DNA of 64,000 nucleotides from Vibrio lentus (GTDB lineage Bacteria; Pseudomonadota; Gammaproteobacteria; Enterobacterales; Vibrionaceae). Location: contig NZ_JAUFQE010000001.1 in the NCBI RefSeq assembly GCF_030409755.1, forward strand, positions 1,364,001 to 1,428,000, in the 5' to 3' direction. The position numbers and the translations under genes are program-made. This document shows positions 7,703-16,658 of this stretch, piece by piece; position 1 is the stretch's first letter, and every line of letters starts with the position of its first letter. The notes beneath the pieces are model-generated. The model made no database searches. It was not told where the DNA came from and saw only the letters and a program-made list of their open reading frames with translations.

Positions 7703-9265
7703 ATGACCTGTCATTATGTCAATGAGAGTGAAAGTGAGGTCGGTGTTAGCACCGGCCCTACGCGGCCCAAAGTTGCCATTTTCGGTGCTGGGATTTCTGG
7801 CTTAGCAGTGGCTCATAATTGTGTAAAACAAGGCTTCGATGTGGCTGTTTACGATAAGGAGCTCTACACCGGAGGAAAATGTGTCGGAACGGTGGATGAG
7901 GGAGGCGTGGTTCATGAGCTTACCCATCGACAGTTTTTCGCTAAAAACTACAACTTGATAAACTTCCTTAAAGAGGTTCCTCGTGAGTCTGGCAATTGTT
8001 TAGATTCACTATATCCCCAGAATATGGTTCAGTTTTCTTGGGCGCAAAATAATAAGACGATACAGTTTCAACGCGGGTATTTTTCCCGCTTTGAAAAGCT
8101 ATGGGACGACGCAAAGTCTGCTTATTCAATGCTTTATGCTCAAGTTCCCATAAAGGATACGCTTTGGTTTAAGCAAAGGTTACAGAAACCGTATTCGATG
8201 GAGGAACTGCTTGGGGTTCCTGTTAGTGAGTTTTTTTCTTATGAGTCTAGGCCTGGACTTGCTGGCTTCCTTCGTTCGGTCTTATTAGGTTGGATTGGAG
8301 CAACGGATGATACGCCAGCGTTGGCAATTTTGGATTTGCTCAACAATAAAGATGGAGAACTGCATGCCTCTGCCCCCGACGCGTACAGTTTGGGAATGAA
8401 AGAACCGATTAGTGATGCGCTTATTAATCCGTTGACTCACCATCTTAAAAAGCAAGGCGTTCAATTTCACTTAGGCTACAAAGCCAAAGCTATTTATCCC
8501 AATAAAAAACGAACTCGGATTGATAGTGTGCTGCTACATAATGATTGTCGTGTCTTAGCTGATTATTACGTCTTCGCGCTTCCCGCTCACGTTATCAAAT
8601 CTTTATTCTCAGAGATCAGTTCAGTATTAAATTATGAGTATGTACTGAGCCACGGGTTTCAGTTCTATTTCTCTCAAGTCCCTTCGGTATTGAAGAATAG
8701 GACGGTGGGATTAGTTCTCGATTCTCCTTGGGGCTTGAGTTATCACGTGACGACTCGAAGTACGTCTGAAGGAGAGGTGACATGTCTATCGGTAACAGCG
8801 ACTGATCTTGATAAGGCGATCGGCCTCCTTTATCAAAAACCGATGTTGTCTTGTACAGAGAAGCAGGTAAAGGATGAATTACTGTTCCAGCTTTTTGGGC
8901 AATTAGATTTACTCGACCATTCTGCTTATCAAGGTTTCAGAGTTGGTCTTGGTGCCAAAATGGTGACACCTCAAGAATTGGAAACCTTATATTCCGATTA
9001 CTTTTGTGGCGATGTGGTGACCAATGAACGTGGGCAATCCCGTTATTGGGTCCTGCAACACGCACTAACTCAACCGACAGCTCAGAATTCGCTATCAACA
9101 ACGATGAATAACTTTTCTAACGTCTTTTTTAGCGGTGAGTATTTGTCTGATCCAAGACAAACTTGGCGAGTCCCCGTTACGCTGGAACGATGCATTGAAA
9201 CTGCCAATCTATGTGCTGCAGATTTGGTTGAGCGTGTCTCTTCTGAGCGCGAGGAGCGTCGATGA
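7703..9265 (+). CDS. FAD-dependent oxidoreductase, phytoene-desaturase/amine-oxidase-like
   Basis: This 520-residue flavoprotein has the dinucleotide-binding motif FGAGISGLAVA at about residues 27-37, followed by YDKELYTGGKC (ribose-binding acid and GG doublet). A C-terminal FFSGEYLSDPRQTWRVP segment resembles the FAD-contacting end of carotenoid desaturase and amine oxidase relatives, including hydroxysqualene dehydroxylase. The substrate is unknown; the family suggests a lipid, isoprenoid or amine. A 20-residue N-terminal extension precedes the Rossmann fold. RBS AAGGAG precedes the ATG. Its last four bases overlap the start of the membrane protein gene (ATGA), so the two are translationally coupled. 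Confidence 0.8.
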   Translation: MTCHYVNESESEVGVSTGPTRPKVAIFGAGISGLAVAHNCVKQGFDVAVYDKELYTGGKCVGTVDEGGVVHELTHRQFFAKNYNLINFLKEVPRESGNCLDSLYPQNMVQFSWAQNNKTIQFQRGYFSRFEKLWDDAKSAYSMLYAQVPIKDTLWFKQRLQKPYSMEELLGVPVSEFFSYESRPGLAGFLRSVLLGWIGATDDTPALAILDLLNNKDGELHASAPDAYSLGMKEPISDALINPLTHHLKKQGVQFHLGYKAKAIYPNKKRTRIDSVLLHNDCRVLADYYVFALPAHVIKSLFSEISSVLNYEYVLSHGFQFYFSQVPSVLKNRTVGLVLDSPWGLSYHVTTRSTSEGEVTCLSVTATDLDKAIGLLYQKPMLSCTEKQVKDELLFQLFGQLDLLDHSAYQGFRVGLGAKMVTPQELETLYSDYFCGDVVTNERGQSRYWVLQHALTQPTAQNSLSTTMNNFSNVFFSGEYLSDPRQTWRVPVTLERCIETANLCAADLVERVSSEREERR

Positions 9266-10053
9266 AATCAAGTGTCTATTCTCCTTTATCATCCGGGCTA
9301 TTTTTACTTATTTGCCTAGTGTACGGCAGTGGCTTTTATCTACTTGTGCAAAGCTCGATTTGGCTTGCACTAGCTCTGACTTTAGTTTTGCCTGTGTTGT
9401 TCTGGCCGTTGACAAAACCAGTCGAAAACGCCAGTGAGATAAAGCGAATCCTTGGTCTCGAAATGGGGTTTAACCTACTGTGTTTTATGGCGGTTAGTCA
9501 GTGGGTGAGTGTCGAGTATGTCGATAAAGGTTTGGTCGTGTTTTTTGTCCTCCAGTCTGTTGGTTTTGTATTGGTGCAACTCAAAAAACAGGCCTACCTG
9601 TCGATGTTTATCTCGATGGTGCTCGCCGCGACAATTGCGTATTGGGTATATACGGGTGAACAAACCTTGCTGTTAGGAGAGGGCAAGATTCTCTTATTTG
9701 GTGAAGTGGTACCTTGGCAATTAAAAGTGATTTATGGCTTTTGGTTAATTCAATTGCTGTTGGTGGAGTATCGCTCAGTTTTGCCGAAACTTACTCTCGC
9801 TATCTGCCATATTGCATCCTTTATGATAGCGATTGGTGCGGAGGATTTTTTCCATGCTCGTATCGTGACAGCCTGCCACCTTCTGTTTCTCAGCTTATGT
9901 TTCGATTTTAAGCGTTTAGATTGGGGAGGGAAGGACTTTGCTGTATCAAATCGATTAAGCAGCTTTATTCAATTGCCAATAATTAGTAAGACGCTCTCTG
10001 GACTGATTCTGGGTGTCGTTGTTATCACTTATTTCGGAATTTTCTTTATGTAA
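9262..10053 (+). CDS. Multi-pass membrane protein of unknown function
   Basis: This 263-residue protein is almost entirely hydrophobic, with roughly seven or eight membrane segments and short polar loops. It contains GAEDFFHARIVTACHLLFL near residue 192, a pair of histidines close to a membrane face. I recognise no family, and it lacks the NDxxD motif of UbiA prenyltransferases. Its ATG overlaps the stop of the FAD enzyme by four bases, so the two products are probably made in fixed ratio and act in one membrane-linked reaction (inference). Confidence 0.7.
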   Translation: MKSSVYSPLSSGLFLLICLVYGSGFYLLVQSSIWLALALTLVLPVLFWPLTKPVENASEIKRILGLEMGFNLLCFMAVSQWVSVEYVDKGLVVFFVLQSVGFVLVQLKKQAYLSMFISMVLAATIAYWVYTGEQTLLLGEGKILLFGEVVPWQLKVIYGFWLIQLLLVEYRSVLPKLTLAICHIASFMIAIGAEDFFHARIVTACHLLFLSLCFDFKRLDWGGKDFAVSNRLSSFIQLPIISKTLSGLILGVVVITYFGIFFM

Positions 10054-10234
10054 CTTGGTTCCGTTTTTCAATATGGAATGACGTGGGTGTTTAACTTACC
10101 TCAAACTCTCCACGCCATTCCGAGGCACTTCTCTCAACCCATGACGTATCTCTCGAACCCAACGTCAGCTTAAGGACAGAGTTCATTGAACTGGTTATGA
10201 TGCGTACAATACAAGGACGTGATTGGAGAGAGAA

Positions 10235-10627
10235 ATGAAAGTAGTCGGTAACACGGTTATCCAACCTTTTCACAAGGCAACCTGCCATTGTGGTGCAGTT
10301 GAGTTAGAACTCAGCCTACCTAACGGAATAGAAAAGCCGCGCCGTTGTGACTGTTCTATCTGCCGTCGTAGAGGGGCGATTGTGGGTTCTGTGGCGCTGG
10401 ATGGTATTAAGATTTTGAAAGGCGCTGAGCATCTTAAGCTTTATCAATTCAATACCAACACCGCGAAACATTACTTCTGTTCAAACTGCGGTATCTATAC
10501 CCATCATCAACGCCGTTCAAGCCCCAATGAATATGGATTTAACATCGGTTGTTTGGAAGGGGTGAACCCTTTTGATATCGGTGATGTGGTGACTAACGAT
10601 GGTGTCAATCACCCAGCTGATCGCTAA
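10235..10627 (+). CDS. GFA/CENP-V family zinc protein
   Basis: This roughly 130-residue protein belongs to the glutathione-dependent formaldehyde-activating (GFA/CENP-V) family. Zinc ligands are visible: CHCG at about residue 14, CDCSIC at about 35 and CSNCG at about 82. Family members bind zinc and sometimes glutathione adducts, and the true reaction is often unknown. I place the start at the ATG at 10235, preceded by GGAGAGAGAA, rather than at the in-frame TTG at 10223. It appears monocistronic. Confidence 0.85.
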   Translation: MKVVGNTVIQPFHKATCHCGAVELELSLPNGIEKPRRCDCSICRRRGAIVGSVALDGIKILKGAEHLKLYQFNTNTAKHYFCSNCGIYTHHQRRSSPNEYGFNIGCLEGVNPFDIGDVVTNDGVNHPADR

Positions 10628-10683
10628 ATAACTCGTCGTTTGAGAACCAATTATTTAATAATTAATGGATAGAGGAAGGGTTT

Positions 10684-11151
10684 ATGTCTGAATATAGTGC
10701 GGTGATTCGTTGGGCTCGTGGTGACGATGAAACCTTTAGTGATAACCAATACAGTCGCGGTCATACGTGGGAGTTCGATGGCGGTGTCACGGTGCCTGCC
10801 TCGTCGTCACCTCATGTTGTGCCACTGCCGTTTTCAGTTGAGGCCAACGTTGATCCAGAAGAAGCCTTTATTGCGGCACTGTCTAGTTGCCATATGCTGA
10901 CGTTTTTGGGCATTGCTGCAAAGCAGAAGTATGTGATCGACTCTTATGTGGATGATGCCGTTGGTGTGCTTGAGGAAGATGAATCAGGCCGCTCATCGGT
11001 CACTAAGGTGACTTTGCGACCTGACATTGTGTTCTCCGGTTCTAAGATACCGACCGCCAAACAACTCGACAAACTGCATCATTTGGCGCACAAAAACTGC
11101 TTTATCGCCAACTCGGTAAAAACAGAAATTGTGGTAGAGGCTAAAGCCTAA
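10684..11151 (+). CDS. OsmC-family peroxiredoxin-like protein
   Basis: This 155-residue OsmC/Ohr superfamily member would reduce organic hydroperoxides with a reactive cysteine pair. The two conserved cysteines are visible in SSCHML (about residue 69) and HKNCFIANS (about 139). The segment PLPFSVEANVDPEEAFIAALSSCHM is the typical core (about 47-71, described here by its ends). GAGGAAGGG precedes the ATG. A possible stem-loop ACGCTAC/GTAGCGT follows at 11155-11178. Confidence 0.85.
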   Translation: MSEYSAVIRWARGDDETFSDNQYSRGHTWEFDGGVTVPASSSPHVVPLPFSVEANVDPEEAFIAALSSCHMLTFLGIAAKQKYVIDSYVDDAVGVLEEDESGRSSVTKVTLRPDIVFSGSKIPTAKQLDKLHHLAHKNCFIANSVKTEIVVEAKA

Positions 11152-11223
11152 GCAACGCTACCCAATCATAAGTAGCGTCATAAAGCATGCGTAACGTTAT
11201 CAAAACCAATTAGCATTGCGCGC

Positions 11224-12285
11224 TTAGCTTTCAAAGGCACTGTAAACCTTATTAATGAACAAGTCTTTTTGCTTCATATTGAGCAAAGGCTTAAAGGTTG
11301 TTACAGCAAAAGGCATTTCGGCAACGCCGCTTTTTGGCCCTGTTGGAATCAGTGCCATTAATGGATTTCGCTTGTAACCTTTTGTCGATTTGCTCTTTAG
11401 CTTGTTGCTGATCAGGCGAGCGAGGTACTCCCCTTGTTGCTGAGCAAGATAACCCAGCTTTGCTTCGCCAACATCGGCGACATCACCGAGTGCGTATAGG
11501 TTGTCTTCTCCTGACACCTCGAGCTGGCTATTCACCTTGACGAAGCCTTTGTTATTTAACACGTGTGGCAACTGAGCTTGCAGGAACTCACTATTGGGTA
11601 AGGTGCCAACCGCCTCGAATACGATGTCTGCGGTCGCCGTTTTACCGCTTTGTTGGTCGATATAGCTTCCCGAGATGTTTTGGTAACCCGTGTTAAATTC
11701 TACTTCGACACCTAGTGCTGTTAACTGCTGAAATGCGACTCTTCTGGTTTTGCTCTTGAAGCCATCAAGCAATGCTTCACCTCTATGTGCGAGAACCAAT
11801 TTTTTGCTAGGGAAGGCGTGTGCGATTTCTCCTGCCAGTTCCACTCCCACGCCCCCGCCACCAATGATTAATATGTTCTCTGCATTTTGGATGTTTTGAT
11901 TGTGCTGTAATAGTTCATTGTTGCGATCGGTTAGGTTGAACGCAGAGCTCGATTTCGCGATTGGCATGCTCGGGTAGCGAGTACCTGAAGCAATGATCGC
12001 CATCTTAAAGTCAATGGTACTTCCGTTATCCAATGTGGCTTGGTTACGTGTTAATTCGCTGACACCACTTTGAAGAAAAGCGCCTTTCAAGAAAGATTGG
12101 TAGGGCTTTCTAGCATCGTCTTTGGTCACCGCTGGTGCTGCCACATTACGAAGAGTCGCGTAGGTCACTTCAAAGTAGTCTTTTTTATCCACCAATAACG
12201 TGCTCACGCCTTTTTTCTCAAGCTCTTGCGCGGCTGCTACGCCTGCGAAACCACCGCCAATAATGAGTACGTCTACCTTTTTCAT
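11224..12285 (-). CDS. FAD/NAD(P)-dependent oxidoreductase, NDH-2/AIF-like
   Basis: This roughly 353-residue flavoprotein has two Rossmann motifs: IIGGGFAGVAAA at the N-terminus and IIGGGGVGVELAGEIA at about residue 140. A GDVADVGEAKLG FAD motif lies near 268. The pattern is that of NDH-2/AMID-type single-component oxidoreductases that reduce quinones. The start is chosen at the ATG at 12285, preceded by AAAGGG, rather than the upstream in-frame ATG at 12303. It is divergent from the LysR gene at 12471, the likely regulator. Confidence 0.82.
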   Translation of the reverse strand: MKKVDVLIIGGGFAGVAAAQELEKKGVSTLLVDKKDYFEVTYATLRNVAAPAVTKDDARKPYQSFLKGAFLQSGVSELTRNQATLDNGSTIDFKMAIIASGTRYPSMPIAKSSSAFNLTDRNNELLQHNQNIQNAENILIIGGGGVGVELAGEIAHAFPSKKLVLAHRGEALLDGFKSKTRRVAFQQLTALGVEVEFNTGYQNISGSYIDQQSGKTATADIVFEAVGTLPNSEFLQAQLPHVLNNKGFVKVNSQLEVSGEDNLYALGDVADVGEAKLGYLAQQQGEYLARLISNKLKSKSTKGYKRNPLMALIPTGPKSGVAEMPFAVTTFKPLLNMKQKDLFINKVYSAFES

Positions 12286-12470
12286 ATTTTGCCCTTTATT
12301 CATACTTTGTCTTTTTTGCGGCAGGTCGTTTGTCGACCACAGAAGCCACTTATCTATGGGGAAATAGCTTAGTGCGTTTCATATTTGTAATAAATGAGCG
12401 AAAATAAAACAGAGGTGTGCATTTTTGCAACGCACAACTTCGAGAGGCAGATAATTGAAAAGGCGAGAAA

Positions 12471-13352
12471 ATGGATAAGTGGAATGAGATAAGAACAGCC
12501 TATAAGCTAGCTCAACACCAAACACTGAGTGCTACCGCTCAAGAAATGGGCGTGCACCGTTCAACCGTGATGAGGCATATCGACACTCTCGAAGCTGAGC
12601 TTGGTGTGTTGTTGTTCCAACGAAATGACAAAGGTTATTTACCGACCGAAGCCGGGCTAGATATCATGCGCTTAGGTGAGGTGACAGAGAATCACTTCTC
12701 GCAATTGGGCGCACAAATCAAAAGTAAAGAACAGGCACTTTCTGGCACGTTAACCGTTACTGCAATAAACGACATGGCAAGTATGCTGATGCCAGTTATC
12801 CAACAATACCAGCGTTGTTATCCCAATATGCGTGTTGATTTTATTGGTGATTTGAGGAAATTTAACCTTGAATATGGTGAGGCGGATATTGCGATTCGTA
12901 GTGGCGATAAACCTACGACGCCAGACAATATCGTGTTCCCAATCGCCAGTGTGGAGATGGTATTGTGCGCGCACAAAAGCTATATCGAGCAGTATGGATT
13001 ACCGCAAAACAGTGATTGGCAGCAGCATCGTTTTATCGCCATGAAAGAGAGGCCACAACATTTGCTGTGGAATGAATGGATCTACGACACGGTGCCAGAA
13101 ACGCAGGTTGTATTTCTGTGTTCGAGTGTTCAGGTAGCCGCACGAGCTTTGGAGTCGGGGTGTGGTATTGCGGTTATGCCTAGGGAGTTTGTGGAGAGAG
13201 ATGAGGATTTGATCTCAGTTTCTTCCAGTTTGGTTTGGCCGATGCCTGTTTGGGCTTTGGTGCACCGCGATATGTATAACTTGAAGAAAATCAGAGCCTT
13301 TATAGAGATTCTTAGGGGCGATCAGCAAACGCCCACTCACTTTAAGATATAA
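12471..13352 (+). CDS. LysR-family transcriptional regulator
   Basis: This 293-residue protein has an N-terminal winged helix (TLSATAQEMGVHRSTVMRHI, residues 18-37) and a LysR substrate-binding domain. It is divergent from the NDH-2-like gene with about 185 bases between the starts, which suggests it controls that gene. It lies upstream of patB in the same direction, but a 120-base AT-rich gap separates them. Confidence 0.87.
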   Translation: MDKWNEIRTAYKLAQHQTLSATAQEMGVHRSTVMRHIDTLEAELGVLLFQRNDKGYLPTEAGLDIMRLGEVTENHFSQLGAQIKSKEQALSGTLTVTAINDMASMLMPVIQQYQRCYPNMRVDFIGDLRKFNLEYGEADIAIRSGDKPTTPDNIVFPIASVEMVLCAHKSYIEQYGLPQNSDWQQHRFIAMKERPQHLLWNEWIYDTVPETQVVFLCSSVQVAARALESGCGIAVMPREFVERDEDLISVSSSLVWPMPVWALVHRDMYNLKKIRAFIEILRGDQQTPTHFKI

Positions 13353-13475
13353 ATCGTGTTTTTAATGACGTTTTTTTGTGCATTTTTCGTCTTTTTCAAA
13401 AAAGAAAACGTCTTACTGATATGAGTGTGATCGATTTGATTACAAATTATCGAATGTAAACTTTGGGAAATCTAT

Positions 13476-14708
13476 ATGACCAGCTTTAACAGTGCATCTA
13501 ACTACGGCGAAAATGCGTTTATTAAAAGTAAACCGCAGATGCTACAAGGTATCTACAACACCACTGATGTCTTCCCATATTGGGTGGCTGATATGGATTT
13601 TCAGGTAGCAGAGCCGATCACTCAAGAGCTGAATCGTTTGGTTGAACGTGGTGTGTACTCTTATGAGTTCAATGAACAGGCGGTGTTTGAGGCGCTATCT
13701 CAATGGTATTCAAAGCGTCATGGTTTAAATCTGTCTTCAGACAAATTCGTTCAGGTTCCGGGTGTGCTTTCTGGTATTGCGTTGTTACTGCGTCAATTCA
13801 CCAATGAAGGTGATGGTGTGCTAATCCATACGCCAGCGTATCACCAGTTTTCTAACTTGGTGAACAAGGCTAATCGTCAGGTGGTGAACAGCCCACTGAT
13901 TAATGATGAGCAAGGTTACCGCATTGATTTCGATGGTATGGAACAGCAGATAATCGAACACAAAGTAAAAACGATGATTTTCTGTAATCCTCACAACCCA
14001 ACGGGTCGTGTGTGGATGCAGCAAGAAATTGAACAAGTCATCGAGATCGCCAAGCGCCACGATGTGCTGATCATCAGCGATGAAATCCACTCAGACATTA
14101 TCTTTGAAGGTCACGCTTTCACGAGCTTGACCAGCTTTGATTACGACAAGGTCATCACCTTGATTGGCTCTCCGGCGAAAACCTTTGGCATGCACAGCAT
14201 CTCAAACGGCTATGTGTACACCAACAACAATGAGCTATTTGAAGCGTTCAAAACCAATGTCGCGGCGATGTACCTTGACCATGGTAATGCTTTGACGACG
14301 TTTGCGACTATTGCCGCCTTTGAGAAAGGTGAAGAGTGGTTAGATGGTATGCTGGCGTATCTGCAAGACACAGTTAAGTGGATTTCCGAATTTGCAGAGC
14401 AGCGAATTTCTCAGTTAAAAGTCTTCCAACCGCAAGGTACTTACCAAGTGTGGTTTGATTTTGCTGGCTTAGGCTTTTCGGAAGATGAATTGAAAAGTGT
14501 GGTGTTTGAACAAGCTAAAATGGGGTTAACGCCGGGCGGTTGGTTTGGCGCTGAAAGTTATCATTTTATGCGAATGAACATCGCCACCTCGCGTGACAAT
14601 ATTGAGCAATCATTTACTGCGTTGGCTGATGCGATTGAGGGTTTTGAGCGAGAAAGTCAGGGGAGTTCAAACTGCTGCGATAGTGGCAATTCAAAAATCT
14701 GCTGCTGA
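13476..14708 (+). CDS. patB: PatB/MalY family PLP-dependent cystathionine beta-lyase/aminotransferase
   Basis: This 410-residue fold-type I PLP enzyme is of the MalY/PatB type, which cleaves C-S bonds of cystathionine or cysteine conjugates. Visible landmarks are VADMDF near residue 37, CNPHNPTGRVW at about 170, SDEIHSDI at about 205 and the lysine in SPAKTFGM near 236 that would bind PLP. The protein ends in an unusual serine/cysteine tail (NCCDSGNSKICC, four cysteines in the last 12 residues) that is not part of the family core. A strong terminator follows. Confidence 0.87.
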   Translation: MTSFNSASNYGENAFIKSKPQMLQGIYNTTDVFPYWVADMDFQVAEPITQELNRLVERGVYSYEFNEQAVFEALSQWYSKRHGLNLSSDKFVQVPGVLSGIALLLRQFTNEGDGVLIHTPAYHQFSNLVNKANRQVVNSPLINDEQGYRIDFDGMEQQIIEHKVKTMIFCNPHNPTGRVWMQQEIEQVIEIAKRHDVLIISDEIHSDIIFEGHAFTSLTSFDYDKVITLIGSPAKTFGMHSISNGYVYTNNNELFEAFKTNVAAMYLDHGNALTTFATIAAFEKGEEWLDGMLAYLQDTVKWISEFAEQRISQLKVFQPQGTYQVWFDFAGLGFSEDELKSVVFEQAKMGLTPGGWFGAESYHFMRMNIATSRDNIEQSFTALADAIEGFERESQGSSNCCDSGNSKICC

Positions 14709-14728
14709 GCATTGGGCTGTAAATAACG

Positions 14729-14770
14729 AAAAACCGCGAGGCTGCTTAGCGCATCACTGGCGGTTTTTTT
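14729..14770 (+). terminator. Intrinsic terminator of the PatB-like gene
   Basis: The arms AAAACCGC and GCGGTTTT enclose a longer, partly paired loop and are followed by a run of T on the plus strand, 20 bases after the stop codon. Confidence 0.7.
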
Positions 14771-14798
14771 GTGTCTGTGTAATTCTAAGCATGATTTT

Positions 14799-14843
14799 AT
14801 TGAGTTATTGAGTTATTGAGTTATTGAGTTATTGAGTTATTGA
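14799..14843. repeat. 8-bp tandem repeat, 5.6 copies (ATTGAGTT)
   Basis: Five perfect copies of ATTGAGTT plus a partial copy lie just past the terminator of the PatB-like gene and about 75 bases before the next start. Confidence 0.93.
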
Positions 14844-14917
14844 TAGAGCATTTAGAGTTGCTGAGTGGTAGTTAGAGAGCGCTTGAATGATTGGTATAGA
14901 TTGGTTGGCAGAGAGTT

Positions 14918-15262
14918 ATGTTTAGTGTCCCACTGAATAGTTTTGTACATCGTGTGAGTGATAAAAGCCAAGTGATGGCGAATGCGACTGTGTGTGGATG
15001 CCAGTTGAAGCGAGTGCGGCGTTCACGCAACTGGCTGTTGGTGGCTCAAGATCATCAACTCATTGAATTTAAAACCATGTTAACTCATGAAAAAGACGAT
15101 TGGATAGCAACTGCAATAGACAAAGTACTACCTAAGCCTGTGGTGTGTTTGGCATCGTTGTTAGCCGCTACGCCCTCGATGACGGTCGCGCAGTTAGTGA
15201 TGGAATCAGGGTGTTCAATGGCAGAAGCAAGGCTTGCTATTGATGAATATGAAGGGTTGTAA
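14918..15262 (+). CDS. Small conserved protein, possibly the 'ribosome recycling factor family' (RRF_GI) type of Vibrio
   Basis: This 114-residue protein has a basic N-terminal half (CQLKRVRRSRNWLL) and a helical C-terminal half (MTVAQLVMESGCSMAEARLAIDEYEG). It resembles the short Vibrio proteins often labelled ribosome recycling factor family. That name rests on memory of the family, and there is no sequence evidence here of true RRF function. The basic stretch suggests nucleic-acid contact. It runs convergent to the RRM gene, sharing the hairpin at 15317-15366. Confidence 0.6.
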   Translation: MFSVPLNSFVHRVSDKSQVMANATVCGCQLKRVRRSRNWLLVAQDHQLIEFKTMLTHEKDDWIATAIDKVLPKPVVCLASLLAATPSMTVAQLVMESGCSMAEARLAIDEYEGL

Positions 15263-15316
15263 GCGCAAACGATAAGTGAATCGGTCGTGTTGTGAAAAGA
15301 GAATCGCGAGCAGCAA

Positions 15317-15366
15317 AAAGCCCGTAACGATATTACGTTTTTCAGCGGAATATCGTTACGGGCTTT
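15317..15366. terminator. Strong bidirectional terminator hairpin
   Basis: Two 18-base arms (15317-15334 and 15349-15366, beginning AAAGCCCGTAACG) pair perfectly around a 14-base loop. On the minus strand the stem is followed by TT after the GGGCTTT end, suiting the leftward RRM gene. It also closes the rightward gene at 14918. Confidence 0.85.
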
Positions 15367-15425
15367 ATCATCTGTGCTTGTGCTGCTTAAGCTAAGCCAT
15401 GTGGCTTATAAAGCGTTTACTCTAA

Positions 15426-15665
15426 TTAAGAGTTAGCGACTTTTACACGAATCGTGTTGCTGCCAAGCTTTGACATGTTCAGTTTGTTTAGTGCCGCTTT
15501 CGCTTCTTCGTGCTCTGGCATTTCAACAAATGCAAAGCCTTTAGATTCGCCAGTGTTTTGGTCTAAAACTAGGCTGCACTCTTTTACTGAGCCGAACTCA
15601 GAAAATAGAACACGGATGTCTTGCTCAGCAGTAGAGCGCGATAGGTTACGAACTAGAAGTTTCAT
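15426..15665 (-). CDS. RRM-domain RNA-binding protein
   Basis: This 79-residue protein consists of one RNA recognition motif: RNP2 LLVRNLS at residues 3-9 and RNP1 KGFAFVEM at about 47-54. Single-RRM proteins of this size occur in many marine gamma-proteobacteria and are often cold- or growth-rate-responsive. The start is the ATG at 15665, with AAGG eight bases upstream; a longer frame to 15698 has no RBS. Monocistronic with a strong terminator. Confidence 0.88.
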   Translation of the reverse strand: MKLLVRNLSRSTAEQDIRVLFSEFGSVKECSLVLDQNTGESKGFAFVEMPEHEEAKAALNKLNMSKLGSNTIRVKVANS

Positions 15666-15778
15666 AATAAACCTTGAATATGAATTTACGCCGAGCATTG
15701 TCGCACACTTTCATGCTCACCCTCACAAATAATTAGCTCGAATAGCTCTGTTTACCTGTTCGATGCTCTCATTAGCCG

Positions 15779-16453
15779 TTAACCGCGGTTTATCGTTATA
15801 TCTGATACAAATCCATGCTCAGTGCTGGTTAACGCCTGTTGCAGCATCTGAGCAGCCTCTTGAGCTGTCATAAAGCTTGAAGTATCCATCGCTTTGCCGC
15901 TAGTTCCCCAAAACTCTGTCGCCATTCCGCCGGGATAAACCGCAACGATTTTCATCGGATGACCTTTGAGCTCTAACCTTACCGATTCGATAAAGCCTTT
16001 TACTGCCCATTTTGCTGCGCAGTAGGTGGACTCTTCTGCTTTCGCGCCTTGAGCCGCGGTCGACATCACGACTGCAATGGTGACGGGTTGATCTTTGTAA
16101 CGCTGAACCAGCTCGCGAATCAGAAATATCGAGGACTCGATATTGTTTTTTAGCATGTCACTGATCGCCGCTGGATCTTGCTGTTCTATCTTACCGAAGT
16201 ATCCACTGCCAGCGCTGTGAACCACCAGTTTTGGTGTTTCTGGCAATGCATCAAGCAGTTCGCTCACGGAGTGCGGGTCACATAGATCACAGGTTTGGCT
16301 AACGGTATCTGCTGGCAGGTTTTTCGCTAATTCAGCTAAACGTTGTGAGCTGCGGCCAGTGATCATTAAGCGCTGACGGCTGTTTGATGTGTTCGCATAT
16401 TGCTTAGCTAAAGCTGCGCCTAAACCGCTGCTTGATCCGGTGATTAAAATCAT
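15779..16453 (-). CDS. SDR-family oxidoreductase
   Basis: This 224-residue classical short-chain dehydrogenase has the cofactor motif TGSSSGLGAALA at residues 5-16, a HSAGSG motif near 86 and an intact catalytic YCAAK at about 148. GRS after the second strand suggests NADP(H) preference. The substrate is unknown, and no operon partner is evident. Confidence 0.88.
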   Translation of the reverse strand: MILITGSSSGLGAALAKQYANTSNSRQRLMITGRSSQRLAELAKNLPADTVSQTCDLCDPHSVSELLDALPETPKLVVHSAGSGYFGKIEQQDPAAISDMLKNNIESSIFLIRELVQRYKDQPVTIAVVMSTAAQGAKAEESTYCAAKWAVKGFIESVRLELKGHPMKIVAVYPGGMATEFWGTSGKAMDTSSFMTAQEAAQMLQQALTSTEHGFVSDITINRG

Positions 16454-16618
16454 GGGGACTCGGGATTGTTGAATTGAATCGAGATAGTAAGGCTTTGAAA
16501 GCTTGTTTTCTGAGATCTAAGACCAAGATGCTGAGGCTAATGACTAAGATTGCTCGATAGAATTGAGGTTTGAGAAAGTGAAGTAAGTAGGAAGGAAAAA
16601 AGAAGGAGTACTAAAAAG

Positions 16619-16650
16619 TAAAAACGCCGGCATAGGGCCAGCGCTTTTGA
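16619..16650 (-). terminator. Imperfect terminator-like hairpin
   Basis: AAAACGCCGGC and GCCAGCGCTTTT form an imperfect GC-rich stem just beyond the stop of the 87-residue gene, with A-rich sequence on its left giving T's on the minus strand. Confidence 0.45.
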
Positions 16651-16658
16651 AAATCAGA

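Noticed and set aside
13430..13475. TGATCG upstream of the PatB-like gene as a further ECF11 promoter
   Set aside because: The expected CGTA at 16-base spacing is missing (TCGA instead), so it does not fit the pattern.
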